Shown: positions 18,018-28,887 of the stretch, piece after piece
Layout: the number at the start of each line of letters is the position of its first letter
Numbering within the stretch: the stretch's first letter is position 1
Source of the DNA: Sphaerisporangium album
GTDB taxonomy: Bacteria; Actinomycetota; Actinomycetes; Streptosporangiales; Streptosporangiaceae
Length of the DNA: 64,000 nucleotides
Reading direction: 5' to 3'
NCBI RefSeq assembly: GCF_003323745.1
Contig: NZ_QOIL01000021.1
Location: forward strand, 1-64,000
The notes under the pieces: model-generated
Seen by the model: only the letters and a program-made list of their open reading frames with translations
What the model was told of the DNA's origin: nothing
Database searches by the model: none
Position numbers and translations under genes: made by a program

Positions 18018-19049
18018 TCAGCGAAAGTCGGTGATGCGGAACACCGCCATCATGTCCGCCGCCCGGGAACCGGTCGAGAAGGAGGCTTCCGCGCCGACCC
18101 AGCCACGGAAGGCTCCCTTGTCGTCGATGATCTGCATGAGCGGCTTCACGTGAGAGTTGCCGGTGTAGCAGAACTCACCGCGCTCCATCGCCAGGCAGGT
18201 GCACCAGTGCCACAGCGTGTCACGGCGGTCGGAGTTGGAGATCTTCGTGAGGTAGTACTGGATGGAGCTGATGTTGGGGCGCGTTCCGCCGCCGTACTTC
18301 GGGCAGCCGCCGGACTTCTGGCACGCGCCGCGCGAGGACGGCTGCAGGTAGGTCAGGCATGAGGTGGTGGTGGCGCAGGCGCGGAAGGCGGAGTGGCCGA
18401 ACGGCTGGCCGCTGGAGGTGACGAGCTTGCCGCCCGCCCAGCTCGTCAGGTCCTGCCTGAGCGAGCCGGGGAACGCCTTGACCGAGCTCATCGCGCGCCG
18501 GGTGCCGAGCGCGGCGTTGCTGCCATAGCCATACCCGTGAGTGGCCAGCGTGCTGTGCTTGAGGTCCAGACGGGCCAGCCTCCCGTCGGGGGAGGGCCGC
18601 ACGTACCACTGCTCCGTCCACGTCTGGGCGATCTTCCACCGGATGGTCAGCACGTTCCCCGACACGGTGAACGTCCCGGTGCGGCTCTCGTCGGGAGCGC
18701 CGGTGAAGCCCCCGGCGGTGAGCACTTCGCAGGTACGAGGGCGTGATCCGGAACCGCCGGCCTTGGTGGTGCAGCCGAGGTCGGGGACGATGCCGGTGCG
18801 CTGCCTGGCCTCGGGGTGACGCTGCCACCACAGGTACAGGGCTGCGGTCACCGTGCCGTCCGCGGCGAAGCGGTAGCTGCCCAGGCGTACCCAGTTCTGG
18901 CTGGAGGCGCCCTTGAGATGCCCCTGCGAGACGACATAGGTGGCCTTGCCGCCCGGCAGCCGCACGGCGGAAACCGTGGCGGCGGCCGGCTGGGCAGGCA
19001 CGCTGATGAGGGCGAGAACGAAGCAGAGGGCTGCCGCCGCAGCACGCAT
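18018..19049 (-). CDS. Secreted protein of unknown function, cysteine-rich C-terminal half
   Basis: A 343-residue exported protein: ATG 19049 with GGGAG upstream, then a clear Sec signal (MRAAAAALCFVLALISVPAQPAAA). The first half is beta-rich and resembles lipocalin-like sequences that describe a value scored against a reference (TGTFTVSGNVLTIRWKI). The second half has at least eight cysteines (ACATTTSC, GACQKSGGCPKYGGG, WHWCTCLAMERGEFCY) that are likely disulfide-bonded. I do not recognise a catalytic family. It is monocistronic by position. Alternative upstream starts up to 19541 are open but lack a signal peptide. Confidence 0.7.
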   Translation of the reverse strand: MRAAAAALCFVLALISVPAQPAAATVSAVRLPGGKATYVVSQGHLKGASSQNWVRLGSYRFAADGTVTAALYLWWQRHPEARQRTGIVPDLGCTTKAGGSGSRPRTCEVLTAGGFTGAPDESRTGTFTVSGNVLTIRWKIAQTWTEQWYVRPSPDGRLARLDLKHSTLATHGYGYGSNAALGTRRAMSSVKAFPGSLRQDLTSWAGGKLVTSSGQPFGHSAFRACATTTSCLTYLQPSSRGACQKSGGCPKYGGGTRPNISSIQYYLTKISNSDRRDTLWHWCTCLAMERGEFCYTGNSHVKPLMQIIDDKGAFRGWVGAEASFSTGSRAADMMAVFRITDFR

Positions 19050-19543
19050 AGAGGACTCCCGAAGGCTTGCAGGCTTGGCCGATCGTCCACGGGCCACCGT
19101 ATTCGGTCTGGGCCGGATACGTCCCCGAAACGAAAGCCCCGACCAGATGCTCTGGGCGTCGGCGTCGGTGCGCACGACCACCGGCTGTCCGTTGCACCGC
19201 CCTGGACCGACCTGTCGTCGACGCGACCATGGCCGAGCTGCGGCGCCTGGCCGACGGCCGCGTAGCTCCTCCCCCCGTCCCTGCTCGCCCAGGAGTTGGA
19301 TGACCAATGACTTGGCAAGGTTGTTCACCGGCGTCAGCGCGCACTCGGTTGAACGTTTCATCACGAGCCGTCTCGCACACGGTGCGGGCCGGGCCTGTAA
19401 TGCCAGATGGGTGCGTTCCAGAGGGCGAAGGGCCACCGGAGCTCTCGGTCTTCCTCTTGACGCAACCCGGTGAGTCCTAGTTTGCTCCCCATTGCCATCG
19501 GCCTCGACACCCGTGGACGTGACTTCTCGCGCTGCGGACATGT

Positions 19544-19557
19544 GTGAGCGTTAACAC
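19544..19557. promoter_or_regulatory. GTGAGCGTTAACAC operator-like site upstream of GH62 gene
   Basis: GTGAGCGTTAACAC resembles LacI-family operators for hemicellulase genes in actinobacteria (TGTGAGCG...TTAACA halves). An exact second copy lies at 21429-21442, so the two bracket the arabinofuranosidase gene. The surrounding 19050-19897 region has no convincing gene. Confidence 0.55.
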
Positions 19558-19897
19558 GCCCCGGCCCCGGGAAGGAGGGTCTCCATGATCGGAGGCGGTC
19601 CGCGGCTGCGCGCCACCCCAGAGGCGTCCCGGGCGTGGCCGACATCGGGAGGGGGCGCCCTGAACGCCCCGGGCCCGGGACTGTTGCCGGCAGTAGGACA
19701 CCGGAGCCTCCGGACCGGCGTGTCATCGGTCAGCCAGACCGAGGATCTCCAGGCGGCGACGAGTGGTTCGCCCGCTGCCCGCCCCGCTGACCACCACCGA
19801 GGGGTAGCGGGTGGCCCAGCCGGACGTACCAGCTCCTGTCGCTTCCTGCCGTATTACCCAGGACCACCTGCCTCGTACTCACCCCCAGGAGTAGACC

Positions 19898-21364
19898 ATG
19901 GATTCACCCCCCATCCGTTCGGCTGCCGGCCGGTGGTGTCCGCCGGTTGCCGTGGCGGTGCGTTTGACCGCCGCGTTGGTGACATTGCTGGCGGCGGCGC
20001 TGGTATGGACGGTGCCCGCGTCGGCGGCGGCGGCGCCGCTGGTGAGCGCGCACTCGGGCCGGTGCCTGGATGTGGCGGGCAACACCGACGCGCAGGGCAC
20101 CAGCCTGCAGATCTGGGACTGCAGCGGGCAGGCCAACCAGGCGTTCGAGTTCACCTCGGCCGGTGAGCTGCGGACGTTCAACGGCACGCGGTGCGTGGAC
20201 GCCTACAACCAGGGCACCTCGCCCGGCACCAGGCTGGTCATCTGGTCCTGCAACGGGCAGAACAACCAGAAGTGGCGCCAGAACGCCGACGGGTCGATCA
20301 CGGGCGTGCAGTCGGGTCTGTGCCTGGACGTGAACGGCTTCGGCACGGCCAACGGGACCCCCGTCAACCTGTGGACCTGCAACGGCCAGACCAACCAGAA
20401 GTGGAGCGTCTCCGGAGGCGGCCCGAGCCCGACGCCGACCCCGACGCCGCCCGGTACGTGCGATCTTCCGTCGACGTACCGCTGGACGTCGACGGGCTCC
20501 CTGGCGAACCCGAAGTCGGGGTGGGTCTCGCTCAAGGACTTCACCAACGTCGTCTACAACGGCAGGCATCTGGTCTACGCGACGACCCATGACACGGGAA
20601 CGAGCTGGGGTTCGATGAACTTCGGCCTGTTCACGAACTGGTCCGACATGGCCTCGGCCACCCAGAACACGATGTCCTTCTCCACTGTCGCGCCGACGCT
20701 GTTCTACTTCGCCCCCAAGAACATCTGGGTGCTCGCCTACCAGTGGGGCGGGACCGCCTTCTCCTACCGGACCTCCAGCGACCCCACCAATCCCAATGGC
20801 TGGTCGTCGCAGCAGGTGCTGTTCTCCGGAAGCATCTCCGGCTCCGGAACAGGCCCCATCGACCAGACGCTCATCGGTGACGGCACGAACATGTACCTGT
20901 TCTTCGCCGGGGACAACGGCAAGATCTACCGGGCGAGCATGCCCATCGGGAACTTCCCGGGCAGTTTCGGCACGACCTCGACGGTGATCATGAGCGACAC
21001 GACGAACAACCTGTTCGAAGGGGTCGAGGTCTACAAGCTCCAGGGCCAGAACAAGTACCTCATGCTCGTCGAGGCGATCGGCGCGCAGGGCCGCTACTTC
21101 CGCTCGTTCACGGCCACCAGCCTGGGCGGTTCGTGGACGCCGCAGGCCGCGACCGAGGGCAATCCCTTCGCCGGCAAGGCCAACAGCGGCGCCACCTGGA
21201 CCAACGACATCAGCCACGGTGATCTGGTTCGCAGCAACCCCGATCAGACCAAGACCGTCGACCCCTGCAATCTGCAGTTGCTCTACCAAGGACGCAGCCC
21301 CAGCTCCGGCGGCGACTACGGCCTCCTGCCCTACCGGCCGGGTGTGCTGACACTGCAGCGCTAA
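19898..21364 (+). CDS. Secreted GH62 alpha-L-arabinofuranosidase with N-terminal ricin-B lectin (CBM13)
   Basis: A 488-residue exported enzyme that removes arabinose side chains from arabinoxylan. After a long signal peptide (to about residue 47, ending ASAAAA) comes a beta-trefoil lectin with three repeats ([27 protein letters not shown], each ending in a QxW motif such as NNQKW). A Pro-Thr linker ([10 protein letters not shown]) follows, then the GH62 catalytic domain ([60 protein letters not shown]). The order CBM13-GH62 is common in Streptomyces. It complements the xylanase at the window start. The 14-bp operator 340 bp upstream suggests sugar-responsive repression. Confidence 0.92.
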   Translation: MDSPPIRSAAGRWCPPVAVAVRLTAALVTLLAAALVWTVPASAAAAPLVSAHSGRCLDVAGNTDAQGTSLQIWDCSGQANQAFEFTSAGELRTFNGTRCVDAYNQGTSPGTRLVIWSCNGQNNQKWRQNADGSITGVQSGLCLDVNGFGTANGTPVNLWTCNGQTNQKWSVSGGGPSPTPTPTPPGTCDLPSTYRWTSTGSLANPKSGWVSLKDFTNVVYNGRHLVYATTHDTGTSWGSMNFGLFTNWSDMASATQNTMSFSTVAPTLFYFAPKNIWVLAYQWGGTAFSYRTSSDPTNPNGWSSQQVLFSGSISGSGTGPIDQTLIGDGTNMYLFFAGDNGKIYRASMPIGNFPGSFGTTSTVIMSDTTNNLFEGVEVYKLQGQNKYLMLVEAIGAQGRYFRSFTATSLGGSWTPQAATEGNPFAGKANSGATWTNDISHGDLVRSNPDQTKTVDPCNLQLLYQGRSPSSGGDYGLLPYRPGVLTLQR

Positions 21365-21428
21365 TGGCGTGACGCGGGTCCGGCTCGGGTGTTCCCGACG
21401 CTCACGGCAAAGGCGTACGCCGAATCGG

Positions 21429-21442
21429 GTGAGCGTTAACAC
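21429..21442. promoter_or_regulatory. Second copy of GTGAGCGTTAACAC
   Basis: Exact copy of the 14-mer at 19544-19557, 64 bases past the GH62 stop. No gene starts downstream on either strand: the next gene is convergent and ends at 21605. It may therefore act as an auxiliary operator for looping, or be left from a lost gene. Confidence 0.5.
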
Positions 21443-21469
21443 GGCACGCGATCAGGACCGGATGCAGCG

Positions 21470-21496
21470 GCGGGCTCGGCGCAAGGCCGAGCCCGC
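21470..21496 (+). terminator. Terminator after GH62 gene
   Basis: Perfect 11-bp stem (21470-21480 with 21486-21496) with a 5-nt loop, between the convergent GH62 and sugar-kinase genes. It probably serves both. Confidence 0.75.
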
Positions 21497-21604
21497 CCGA
21501 ATCACTGTCTGACACCCTGCGAGATCTGACGTCACAGACCTGGGGCCAGGCCCGGCGCCTCATGGGGGTTCAGGCGCGGGGGCCGCGGAATTCCGGGATC
21601 GGCG

Positions 21605-22543
21605 TCAGACCGGTTCGGCGAGCGGGTGGTCGCGGTCGACGACGTCGGTGATGGTCACGGTCACGCCGGGATCGGCGCCGGACAAAAGCGTGCCTTCGTG
21701 GCCGACCGCGGCCGCCGCCCAGGCCAGTGCGTGACGCAGGGCGTCACGGCCGCTTCCTCCCGCCGCCAGGAAGCCGGCGAGCAGGGCGTCCCCGGCCCCC
21801 ACGGCGCTGACCACCCGGGGCACCACCGCCCGACCGTGCAGCACGCCGTCGTCCTCGACCAGGATCGCGCCGTCGGCGCCGAGGCTGGCGAGGACGGACC
21901 GGGCGCCCCGCTGCCGGAGCACGGCGGCCGCGTCCACGGCGTCTCCCAGGGTCTTGAGCGGCCGTCCGACCACCTCGGCCAGTTCGTGGGCGTTGGGCTT
22001 GACCAGGTCGGGCCCGCCGGGAAGCGCGGTACGCAGCGTGGCGCCCGACGTGTCGATCGCCACCTTGACCCCATGGCGGTGCGCCTCCGCGGCCAGCCGC
22101 GCGTAGAAGTCCTCCGGCAGGCCGGTGGGCAGGCTGCCGCAGCCGGCCAGCCAGCCCGCGCCGCCGGTGTGCTCGAACGCGGCGGCGGTCAGCGCCGCGG
22201 CCTCGGCCGGGTCCAGCGTCGGCCCGGGTTCGTTGACCTTGGTCACGGTGCCGTCGGGTTCGACCAGGCTGATGTTGATGCGGATCTCGCCGGCGATGGG
22301 AACCGCGATGACCGGAACGTCGGCGTCCTTGAGCATCGTCATGATCTGTGAACCGACGGCGCCGCCGACCGGCAGCACGGCCACGACGTCGTGGCCGTGC
22401 GCCCGCAGAGCCAGCGCGACGTTGACCCCCTTGCCGCTCGGTTCGCTGTGGGTGCGCCGGCTGCGGACGACGGCGCCTCTCGGCAGCGCGTCGACGAAGA
22501 CGGTGCGGTCGACGCTGGGGTTCGGGGTGACGGTGACGATCAC
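21605..22543 (-). CDS. PfkB-family sugar-phosphate kinase (1-phosphofructokinase / tagatose-6-phosphate kinase type)
   Basis: A 312-residue ribokinase-fold kinase of the FruK/LacC branch. It has the N-terminal TPNPSVDRTVFVD and GKGVNVALALRAHG motifs, KPNAHELAEVVGRPL, and the C-terminal anion hole and catalytic base VVSAVGAGDALLAGF. The branch phosphorylates ketohexose phosphates at C1 to give a bisphosphate that a class II aldolase can split; such an aldolase lies 2.3 kb away (24829-25686). GTG 22543 overlaps the DeoR stop by 4 bases, so it is translated from the same mRNA as the regulator and the FGGY kinase. The substrate (tagatose, fructose or another ketose phosphate) cannot be read from the sequence. 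Confidence 0.88.
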   Translation of the reverse strand: MIVTVTPNPSVDRTVFVDALPRGAVVRSRRTHSEPSGKGVNVALALRAHGHDVVAVLPVGGAVGSQIMTMLKDADVPVIAVPIAGEIRINISLVEPDGTVTKVNEPGPTLDPAEAAALTAAAFEHTGGAGWLAGCGSLPTGLPEDFYARLAAEAHRHGVKVAIDTSGATLRTALPGGPDLVKPNAHELAEVVGRPLKTLGDAVDAAAVLRQRGARSVLASLGADGAILVEDDGVLHGRAVVPRVVSAVGAGDALLAGFLAAGGSGRDALRHALAWAAAAVGHEGTLLSGADPGVTVTITDVVDRDHPLAEPV

Positions 22544-23328
22544 GTCTGCTCCACTTCGAGGCCCGCGGCCCGCAGTGCCTTCAGCTGGGCCTCGGGCAGG
22601 CCGGTGTCGGTGATGAGCAGGTCGATATCGGACAGGTCCGCGTGTTTGCAGAGGCTGACGGCGCCGACCTTGCTGTGGTCGGCGAGCAGGATCCGCCGAC
22701 GGGCGCTGGCGAGCATGAGGCGTTTGACGGCCGCCTCGGCACGGTCAGGGGTGGTGAGCCCGCGCTCCGCCGAGATCGCGTTGGTGCCGAGGAACGCCAC
22801 GTCGACATTGATCTCGCTGAGCGCCCGTGCCGCCCAGTCGTCGACTCCGGCGAGGGTCAGCGGGCGGACGCGGCCGCCGAGGGTGATGACCGTGAGCCGG
22901 GGACGGGTGATGAGCGTCAACGCGATCGACAGCGTGTTGGTGTACACGGTGAGCTCCCGGTCCGCCGGGAACAGCTCGGCGAGCCGTCCGGTCGTGGAAC
23001 CGGCGTCGATGAGGACGGACCCGCGGACCGGCAGATGGGCGAGCGCCGCCATCGCGATGCGGGTCTTCTCCTCCGAGTAGTACGTGCGGGTGGGCACGGC
23101 GGGCTCGAAGGACAGCTGTTCCACGGGGACCGCGCCGCCGTGCACCCGCTGCAGCACGCCCTGCCGTTCGAGGTCGATGAGGTCCTTGCGCACGGTCTCC
23201 TTGGTGACCCCGAGCTGGACGGCGATGTCGGCGGCGTCGACCCGCCCGTTCGCGCGAAGGCACGTGACGATCGCCTGCTTGCGCTGCGAGGCGTACGGCA
23301 CCCGGTCGGGCGGCGTGGGCGTGCTCAC
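22540..23328 (-). CDS. DeoR/GlpR-family transcriptional repressor
   Basis: A 262-residue regulator. The N-terminal winged helix (RKQAIVTCLRANGRVDAADI, VTKETVRKDLIDLERQGVLQRVHGG) is the DeoR signature. The C-terminal sugar-phosphate-binding domain carries VLIDAGSTTGRLAELF, TNTLSIAL, FLGTNAISAERGLTTPD and LLADHSKVG. GTG 23328 overlaps the kinase stop (GTGA), as does the next junction, so the three genes form one coupled operon. It probably binds the GTTG/CAAC-rich element at 24730-24768 between this operon and the aldolase, and the related one at 41707-41742. Its effector is expected to be a phosphorylated intermediate of the pathway. Confidence 0.9.
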   Translation of the reverse strand: MSTPTPPDRVPYASQRKQAIVTCLRANGRVDAADIAVQLGVTKETVRKDLIDLERQGVLQRVHGGAVPVEQLSFEPAVPTRTYYSEEKTRIAMAALAHLPVRGSVLIDAGSTTGRLAELFPADRELTVYTNTLSIALTLITRPRLTVITLGGRVRPLTLAGVDDWAARALSEINVDVAFLGTNAISAERGLTTPDRAEAAVKRLMLASARRRILLADHSKVGAVSLCKHADLSDIDLLITDTGLPEAQLKALRAAGLEVEQT

Positions 23329-24677
23329 GAAGCGCCTCCCGGTTCGAGCGGCGGGAACTCCCGCGGTCCGGCGTACACGCCCGCGGCCATGCCGCCGAGC
23401 AGCGCCGCGCCGCGGGCGCCCGCCTCGGAGACGCCGGGGTTGCGCAGCGGGCCGAGCACCCGGCGCTTCACCTCCAGCAGCGCCCGGCTGCGCGACCAGC
23501 CCCCGGTGACGACGAGCGCCTGGTGGGCGCCGACGACCGCGGACATCGCCGCGTGGACCTGCTCCGCCTGCGCGACGACCGCCTCCAGCGTGGCGCGCCA
23601 GAGGTCGGCCGGGCCGGTGCCGTTGGCGACCCCGGCGATCCGCAGCTCTTCGGCCTCCACGCCGGTGACGGTCACGGTGCACGCGTCGCGGGCCAGCGCC
23701 TGCCGGTCCAGTTCGGCGAGGTGGCCGGAGCTGAGCCCGAGCAGGCCGAGGACCCGTTGCAGGGCGAGGCCGCCCTGGGTGCCGCCGAGCAGGCACCACT
23801 GGTCGGACAGGACGTGCCAGCCGGTGGTGATCCCGCCCTTGGCGAGCGTCGCGACGTCGGCGGTGTTCACCAGGCCGGCCGGGACCGTGCGGACCAGCGC
23901 CTCGGCGGTGCCGCACGAGTCGAGCTCGTCTCCGGGCCCCGCCGCGTCCGCGCCCACGGTGGCGGCCTGGTGGTCGTGGCCGGCCACGGTGAGCACCGCG
24001 CCGGTCAGCCGGGGAATGCCGACCTCGGCGCCGACCGTGCCGAGCGGCGTGCCGGCCGTGACCAGGTCCGGCATGAGCGAACGGCCGGCGCCGGACCACT
24101 CCAGGGCCTCGGGCCACCAGCTTCGCGTGGCCAGCTCCAGCCAGCCGGTGCGCGAGGCCAGTGACTGTTCGGCGGACTCCTCGCCGCCCAGGCCCCGCAC
24201 CACCCATTCGGCGATGTTGAGCCGGCGGACCGCCTCCTTTGTCTCGGGGTGGTGCGCGAGCAGCCAGCGGTGCTTGGTGAGCGACCACTGGCCGCGAAGC
24301 GGCAGGCCGGTGCGGCCGGCGAAGCGGTCCTCGCCCAGCGTCGTCGACAGGTCGCGGACCTCGGCCCCGTCGCGGGTGTCGTGCCAGGCGATGACGGGCG
24401 CCAGCGGGACGCCGTGCCCGTTGAGCAGCACGCCGGACTCGCCCATACTTGTCACGCCGACGGCGAGCACCGGCCCGTCCGGGGCCGAGGCCAGGGCCTG
24501 CCGCAGGGCCTCCCGGGCGGAGTCCAGCAGCTCACCGGCGTCCATCTGCGCACCGTGCGGGGTCACGACCCAGGGGGTGACGGCCTTGCCCTCGCCGACG
24601 GGCCGCCCCTGCGTGGTGAAGACGACGGCCTTGCTCGTGGTCGTTCCCACGTCCAAGCCGACGATCAGTGGATCCAT
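23325..24677 (-). CDS. FGGY-family carbohydrate kinase
   Basis: A 450-residue ATP-dependent sugar kinase. It has the FGGY ATPase features VGLDVGTTTSKAVVF at the N terminus, APVIAWHDTRDG (conserved catalytic Asp), SCGTAEALV, and VVTGGWSRSRALLEVKRRVLG near the end. It is the first gene of the minus-strand operon, reading from the regulated intergenic region. With the PfkB kinase and the class II aldolase it would form a kinase-kinase-aldolase route from a free ketose or polyol-derived sugar to triose phosphates. Which sugar is unknown: family members act on xylulose, gluconate, ribulose, tagatose, erythritol and others. Confidence 0.87.
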   Translation of the reverse strand: MDPLIVGLDVGTTTSKAVVFTTQGRPVGEGKAVTPWVVTPHGAQMDAGELLDSAREALRQALASAPDGPVLAVGVTSMGESGVLLNGHGVPLAPVIAWHDTRDGAEVRDLSTTLGEDRFAGRTGLPLRGQWSLTKHRWLLAHHPETKEAVRRLNIAEWVVRGLGGEESAEQSLASRTGWLELATRSWWPEALEWSGAGRSLMPDLVTAGTPLGTVGAEVGIPRLTGAVLTVAGHDHQAATVGADAAGPGDELDSCGTAEALVRTVPAGLVNTADVATLAKGGITTGWHVLSDQWCLLGGTQGGLALQRVLGLLGLSSGHLAELDRQALARDACTVTVTGVEAEELRIAGVANGTGPADLWRATLEAVVAQAEQVHAAMSAVVGAHQALVVTGGWSRSRALLEVKRRVLGPLRNPGVSEAGARGAALLGGMAAGVYAGPREFPPLEPGGAS

Positions 24678-24729
24678 GCACCCCCGCCTTCGGTAACGAC
24701 CCGTTGCTGGGTTGTGGGTCGATGGATAT

Positions 24730-24768
24730 CGTTGCGTTTCGTTGGGGGAGTGTCAAGGGAACCCAACG
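24730..24768. promoter_or_regulatory. Divergent promoter/operator of kinase operon and aldolase (probable DeoR site)
   Basis: The region contains CGTTGCG, CGTTGGG (24740-24746) and the inverted CCCAACG (24762-24768). They surround TGTCAA (24751-24756), which is TTGACA (-35) on the minus strand, toward the kinase operon. The same layout recurs at 41707-41742. GTTG/CAAC direct and inverted repeats of this kind are usual for DeoR-family operators. Confidence 0.6.
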
Positions 24769-24828
24769 CTCGAAGCACCGATCCCGGATCGCGAGACGCC
24801 TCGCGCCGAACATTCTCGGAGGCAGTGG

Positions 24829-25686
24829 ATGCCGCTCGTCAGTACTCAGCAGATCGTGGACTCCGCGCGGGCCCGAGGCGTCGGGGTGGGGGCGTTCAAC
24901 GTCATCACCCTGGAGCACGCCGAGGCCATCGTCGCGGGCGCGGAACAGGCGGGCACCCCGGTGATCCTGCAGATCAGTGAGAACGCGGTGAAGTTCCATG
25001 GCGGCCGGCTCGCGCCCATCGCCGCCGCCGCGGCGGCGGTGGCCGGGGCGGCGGCCGTGCCGGTCTCCCTGCACCTGGACCACGTCGAGAACACCGAACT
25101 GCTGTACCAGGCCGCCGATGCGGGGATGAGCTCGGTCATGTTCGACGCCTCCAAGCTGGACTACCAGGCCAACGTCGCGGCCACCCGCGCAGCCGCGGAC
25201 TGGGCGCACGAGCGCGGCCTGCACCTTGAGGCGGAACTGGGGGAGGTCGGCGGCAAGGACGGCGCGCACGCTCCGGGCGTGCGCACCGACCCGGCGGAGG
25301 CGGCGGCCTTCGTCGCGGCCACCGGGGTTGACGCCCTCGCGGTCGCGGTCGGCAGCTCCCACGCCATGACGACCCGCACCGCCAGGCTCGACCACGACCT
25401 GATCGTCAAGCTCCGCGAGGCCGTGCCCGTGCCGCTGGTGCTGCACGGCTCCTCCGGCGTGGCCGACGACGAGCTGAGCGCCGCCGTGCGGGCCGGCATC
25501 GTCAAGGTGAACATCGGCACGATCTTGAACGTCGCCTTCACCGGGGCGGTGCGCGAGACCCTGCGGGAGCCGTCGTTGGTGGACCCCCGCAAGTACCTGG
25601 CCCCGGCGCGCACGCGGATGACCGCCGTGGTCCGGCACATGCTCACCGTTCTGACCAGCGACGACGCCGGCGCGGCCGCGTCCTGA
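24829..25686 (+). CDS. Class II fructose/tagatose-bisphosphate aldolase
   Basis: A 285-residue zinc aldolase of the FbaA/GatY/KbaY family that splits a ketose-1,6-bisphosphate into dihydroxyacetone phosphate and glyceraldehyde 3-phosphate. Visible motifs are GVGAFNVITLEHAEAIVAGA, the zinc-site HLDHVENTELLYQAA (HLDH), SSVMFDASKLDYQANVAATR, EAELGEVGGKDG, and the phosphate-binding LVLHGSSGVADDELSAAVRAGIVKVNIGT. ATG 24829 follows a GGAGG site six bases upstream. It is divergent from the FGGY/DeoR/PfkB operon and shares its operator region, which fits a common pathway. The ABC transporter operon follows on the same strand but has its own promoters. Confidence 0.9.
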   Translation: MPLVSTQQIVDSARARGVGVGAFNVITLEHAEAIVAGAEQAGTPVILQISENAVKFHGGRLAPIAAAAAAVAGAAAVPVSLHLDHVENTELLYQAADAGMSSVMFDASKLDYQANVAATRAAADWAHERGLHLEAELGEVGGKDGAHAPGVRTDPAEAAAFVAATGVDALAVAVGSSHAMTTRTARLDHDLIVKLREAVPVPLVLHGSSGVADDELSAAVRAGIVKVNIGTILNVAFTGAVRETLREPSLVDPRKYLAPARTRMTAVVRHMLTVLTSDDAGAAAS

Positions 25687-25738
25687 GGTCCGTCGCGGCG
25701 CCGATCCGGCAAGCTGGACGAACAGTCGGGAACAACCC

Positions 25739-25800
25739 TTGACAGGTTAAAACGCGGTGTCTAAGTTCTAACCACCCTGATGTGACATCGATTACCTCGC
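25739..25800 (+). promoter_or_regulatory. Promoter P1 of the ABC operon with LacI-type operator
   Basis: TTGACA (25739-25744), a 17-base spacer and TAAGTT (25762-25767) form a good sigma-70-type promoter. The operator TGACATCGATTACCTCGC (25783-25800) starts exactly 21 bases after the first base of the -10, so a bound repressor would cover the transcription start. The long leader (25687-26160) holds this promoter and P2 and no gene that I can support. Confidence 0.75.
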
Positions 25801-25926
25801 CGGACGACAGAGATCTTGACGGATGGCGACCCGTTGTGAGCAGTGCCGACTCGACCCTGTGGGAAAACCGCACTGCTTCGATTCCCCTGACGGTGTACCC
25901 GAAGAATTGCCTTTTGGGAGAGCGTT

Positions 25927-25987
25927 GACATGCCGGTACGCATTACCTAGCGTGAGTTCGCTTCTTCGTGACATCGTTTACCTTCTG
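25927..25987 (+). promoter_or_regulatory. Promoter P2 of the ABC operon with LacI-type operator
   Basis: TTGACA (25927-25932), a 17-base spacer and TAGCGT (25950-25955). The operator variant TGACATCGTTTACC (from 25971) again begins 21 bases after the start of the -10. The arrangement duplicates P1, 188 bp upstream. Confidence 0.72.
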
Positions 25988-26160
25988 GCAGCCGTAGCGG
26001 CCATGGGCAACCGGAAACAGCCCGCGCTCCCCGAACCGACGGCATGTGACCCATATCCGCAAGGCCCCCCGGGCGAAGGTAGCCGGCAACGGCGGCGAAT
26101 CGGCCGGTCATGAGGCTCCCCTATAGCGCGAAACACCTCGGAATCGAAAGGTACCCCCGC

Positions 26161-27207
26161 ATGCGAAGATTCGCCGCGATGACGCGACGCGCGTCAGTGG
26201 CTCTGGTGGCGACAGCCCTTCTCATCACGGCGGCGGCATGTGGCTCGTCGTCCGGGGCCGAGTCCGGCTCGGCCAAGAAAGAGATCACGATCGGCTGGTC
26301 GGTCGCCTACTTCGACCACCCCGTCTACCAGTTGATGATGGAGGGCGCCAAGGAGGAGGCCGCCAAAGAGGGCGTGAAGATCATCTTCGCGGACGGCAAG
26401 AACGACCCCGCCATCCAGACGCAGCAGCTCAACAACTTCCTGGCGCAGAAGGTCGACGGCATCATCCTCACCCCGGCCGTCTCCGACCCGATGATCCCGG
26501 CGGTGAAGAGGGTCAACGCCGCCAAGGTGCCGTTCGCCATCGTCGACCGGCGGATGGAGACCAAGGGCTCCGGCATCAAGTGGGACTTCCTGGTCAGCTG
26601 GGACATGGTGAAGTCCGGCACGGTCGGCGGTGAGCAGGTCGTCAAGGCGCTGAACGGCAAGGGCAAGATCGCGGTGGTCGAGGGCACCGCGGGCGCGGGC
26701 TCCACTGTCGACCGAGGCGGCGCGTTCTACAAGGTGATCGCGCAGAACCCCGGCATCCAGGTGGTCTACAAGGCGGACGGCAACTTCACCCGAAGCGGTG
26801 GCCAGCAGGTGACCGAGGCCATCCTGCAGCGCTTCCCCAAGGGCCAGCTCGACGCCATCTACTTCATGGCCGACGAGATGCTGTTCGGCGGCATCCAGGC
26901 CATCAAGAACGCCGGCCGCCGCGACGACCTCAAGATCATCAGCTGTGATGGCGACAAGAACGCCCTGGACCTGCTGCGCAAGGGCGACATCGACTACGAC
27001 GGCATCTTCTTCCCCAAGGACGAGGGCGTCATCGGCACCCGGCTGATGGCCCAGCAGCTCAAGGGCCAGAAGCCCGACTTCGCCAACCAGGAGTTCGAGG
27101 GCCGCAAGGCCGCCCTCGTCCAGCACGAGGGCATGCCGTGGGTCAAGCCGGACTTCTTCGGAGTCGACCCCGGCAACATGAACGACAAGCAGTTCGTCGG
27201 CTGGTAA
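26161..27207 (+). CDS. Sugar ABC transporter substrate-binding lipoprotein (RbsB-like)
   Basis: A 348-residue periplasmic-binding-protein type I protein. The signal peptide ends in a lipobox (LLITAAACGSS), so the mature protein is anchored by lipid at its cysteine. It has the EITIGWSVAYFDHPVYQLMMEG and GIILTPAVSDPMIPAVKR segments of the ribose/galactose-binding family, a second lobe with AVVEGTAGAGSTVDRGGAF, and IISCDGDKNALDLLRKGDI. ATG 26161 is preferred over the upstream ATG 26110 because it begins the signal peptide behind GAAAGG. It is the first gene of the importer operon and is followed by a hairpin that may keep its transcript more abundant than the rest. The ligand is unknown but sugar-like. 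Confidence 0.9.
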   Translation: MRRFAAMTRRASVALVATALLITAAACGSSSGAESGSAKKEITIGWSVAYFDHPVYQLMMEGAKEEAAKEGVKIIFADGKNDPAIQTQQLNNFLAQKVDGIILTPAVSDPMIPAVKRVNAAKVPFAIVDRRMETKGSGIKWDFLVSWDMVKSGTVGGEQVVKALNGKGKIAVVEGTAGAGSTVDRGGAFYKVIAQNPGIQVVYKADGNFTRSGGQQVTEAILQRFPKGQLDAIYFMADEMLFGGIQAIKNAGRRDDLKIISCDGDKNALDLLRKGDIDYDGIFFPKDEGVIGTRLMAQQLKGQKPDFANQEFEGRKAALVQHEGMPWVKPDFFGVDPGNMNDKQFVGW

Positions 27208-27239
27208 CAGCCCCGGCTCGCGGAGCGCGCTCCGCACCC

Positions 27240-27276
27240 GGCCCTTCCCGCCCGCCGCCGGCGAGCGGGAAGGGCC
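27240..27276 (+). terminator. Intra-operon hairpin after the binding-protein gene
   Basis: 11-bp perfect stem (27240-27250 with 27266-27276) enclosing a second small GC stem, between the binding protein and the ATPase. Such hairpins often act as partial terminators or 3' stabilisers so that the binding protein is made in excess. Confidence 0.7.
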
Positions 27277-27318
27277 CCACCGAAAGGCCAACGGGGAGTA
27301 CGAGAAAGGGGGCGTGCC

Positions 27319-28883
<1,565 letters not shown>

Positions 28884-28887
<4 letters not shown>

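Noticed and set aside
19585-19897. Plus-strand ORF from ATG 19585 with a good GGAGGG upstream
   Set aside because: The translation is low-complexity and runs out of frame into the GH62 gene; the true start is the signal peptide at 19898.
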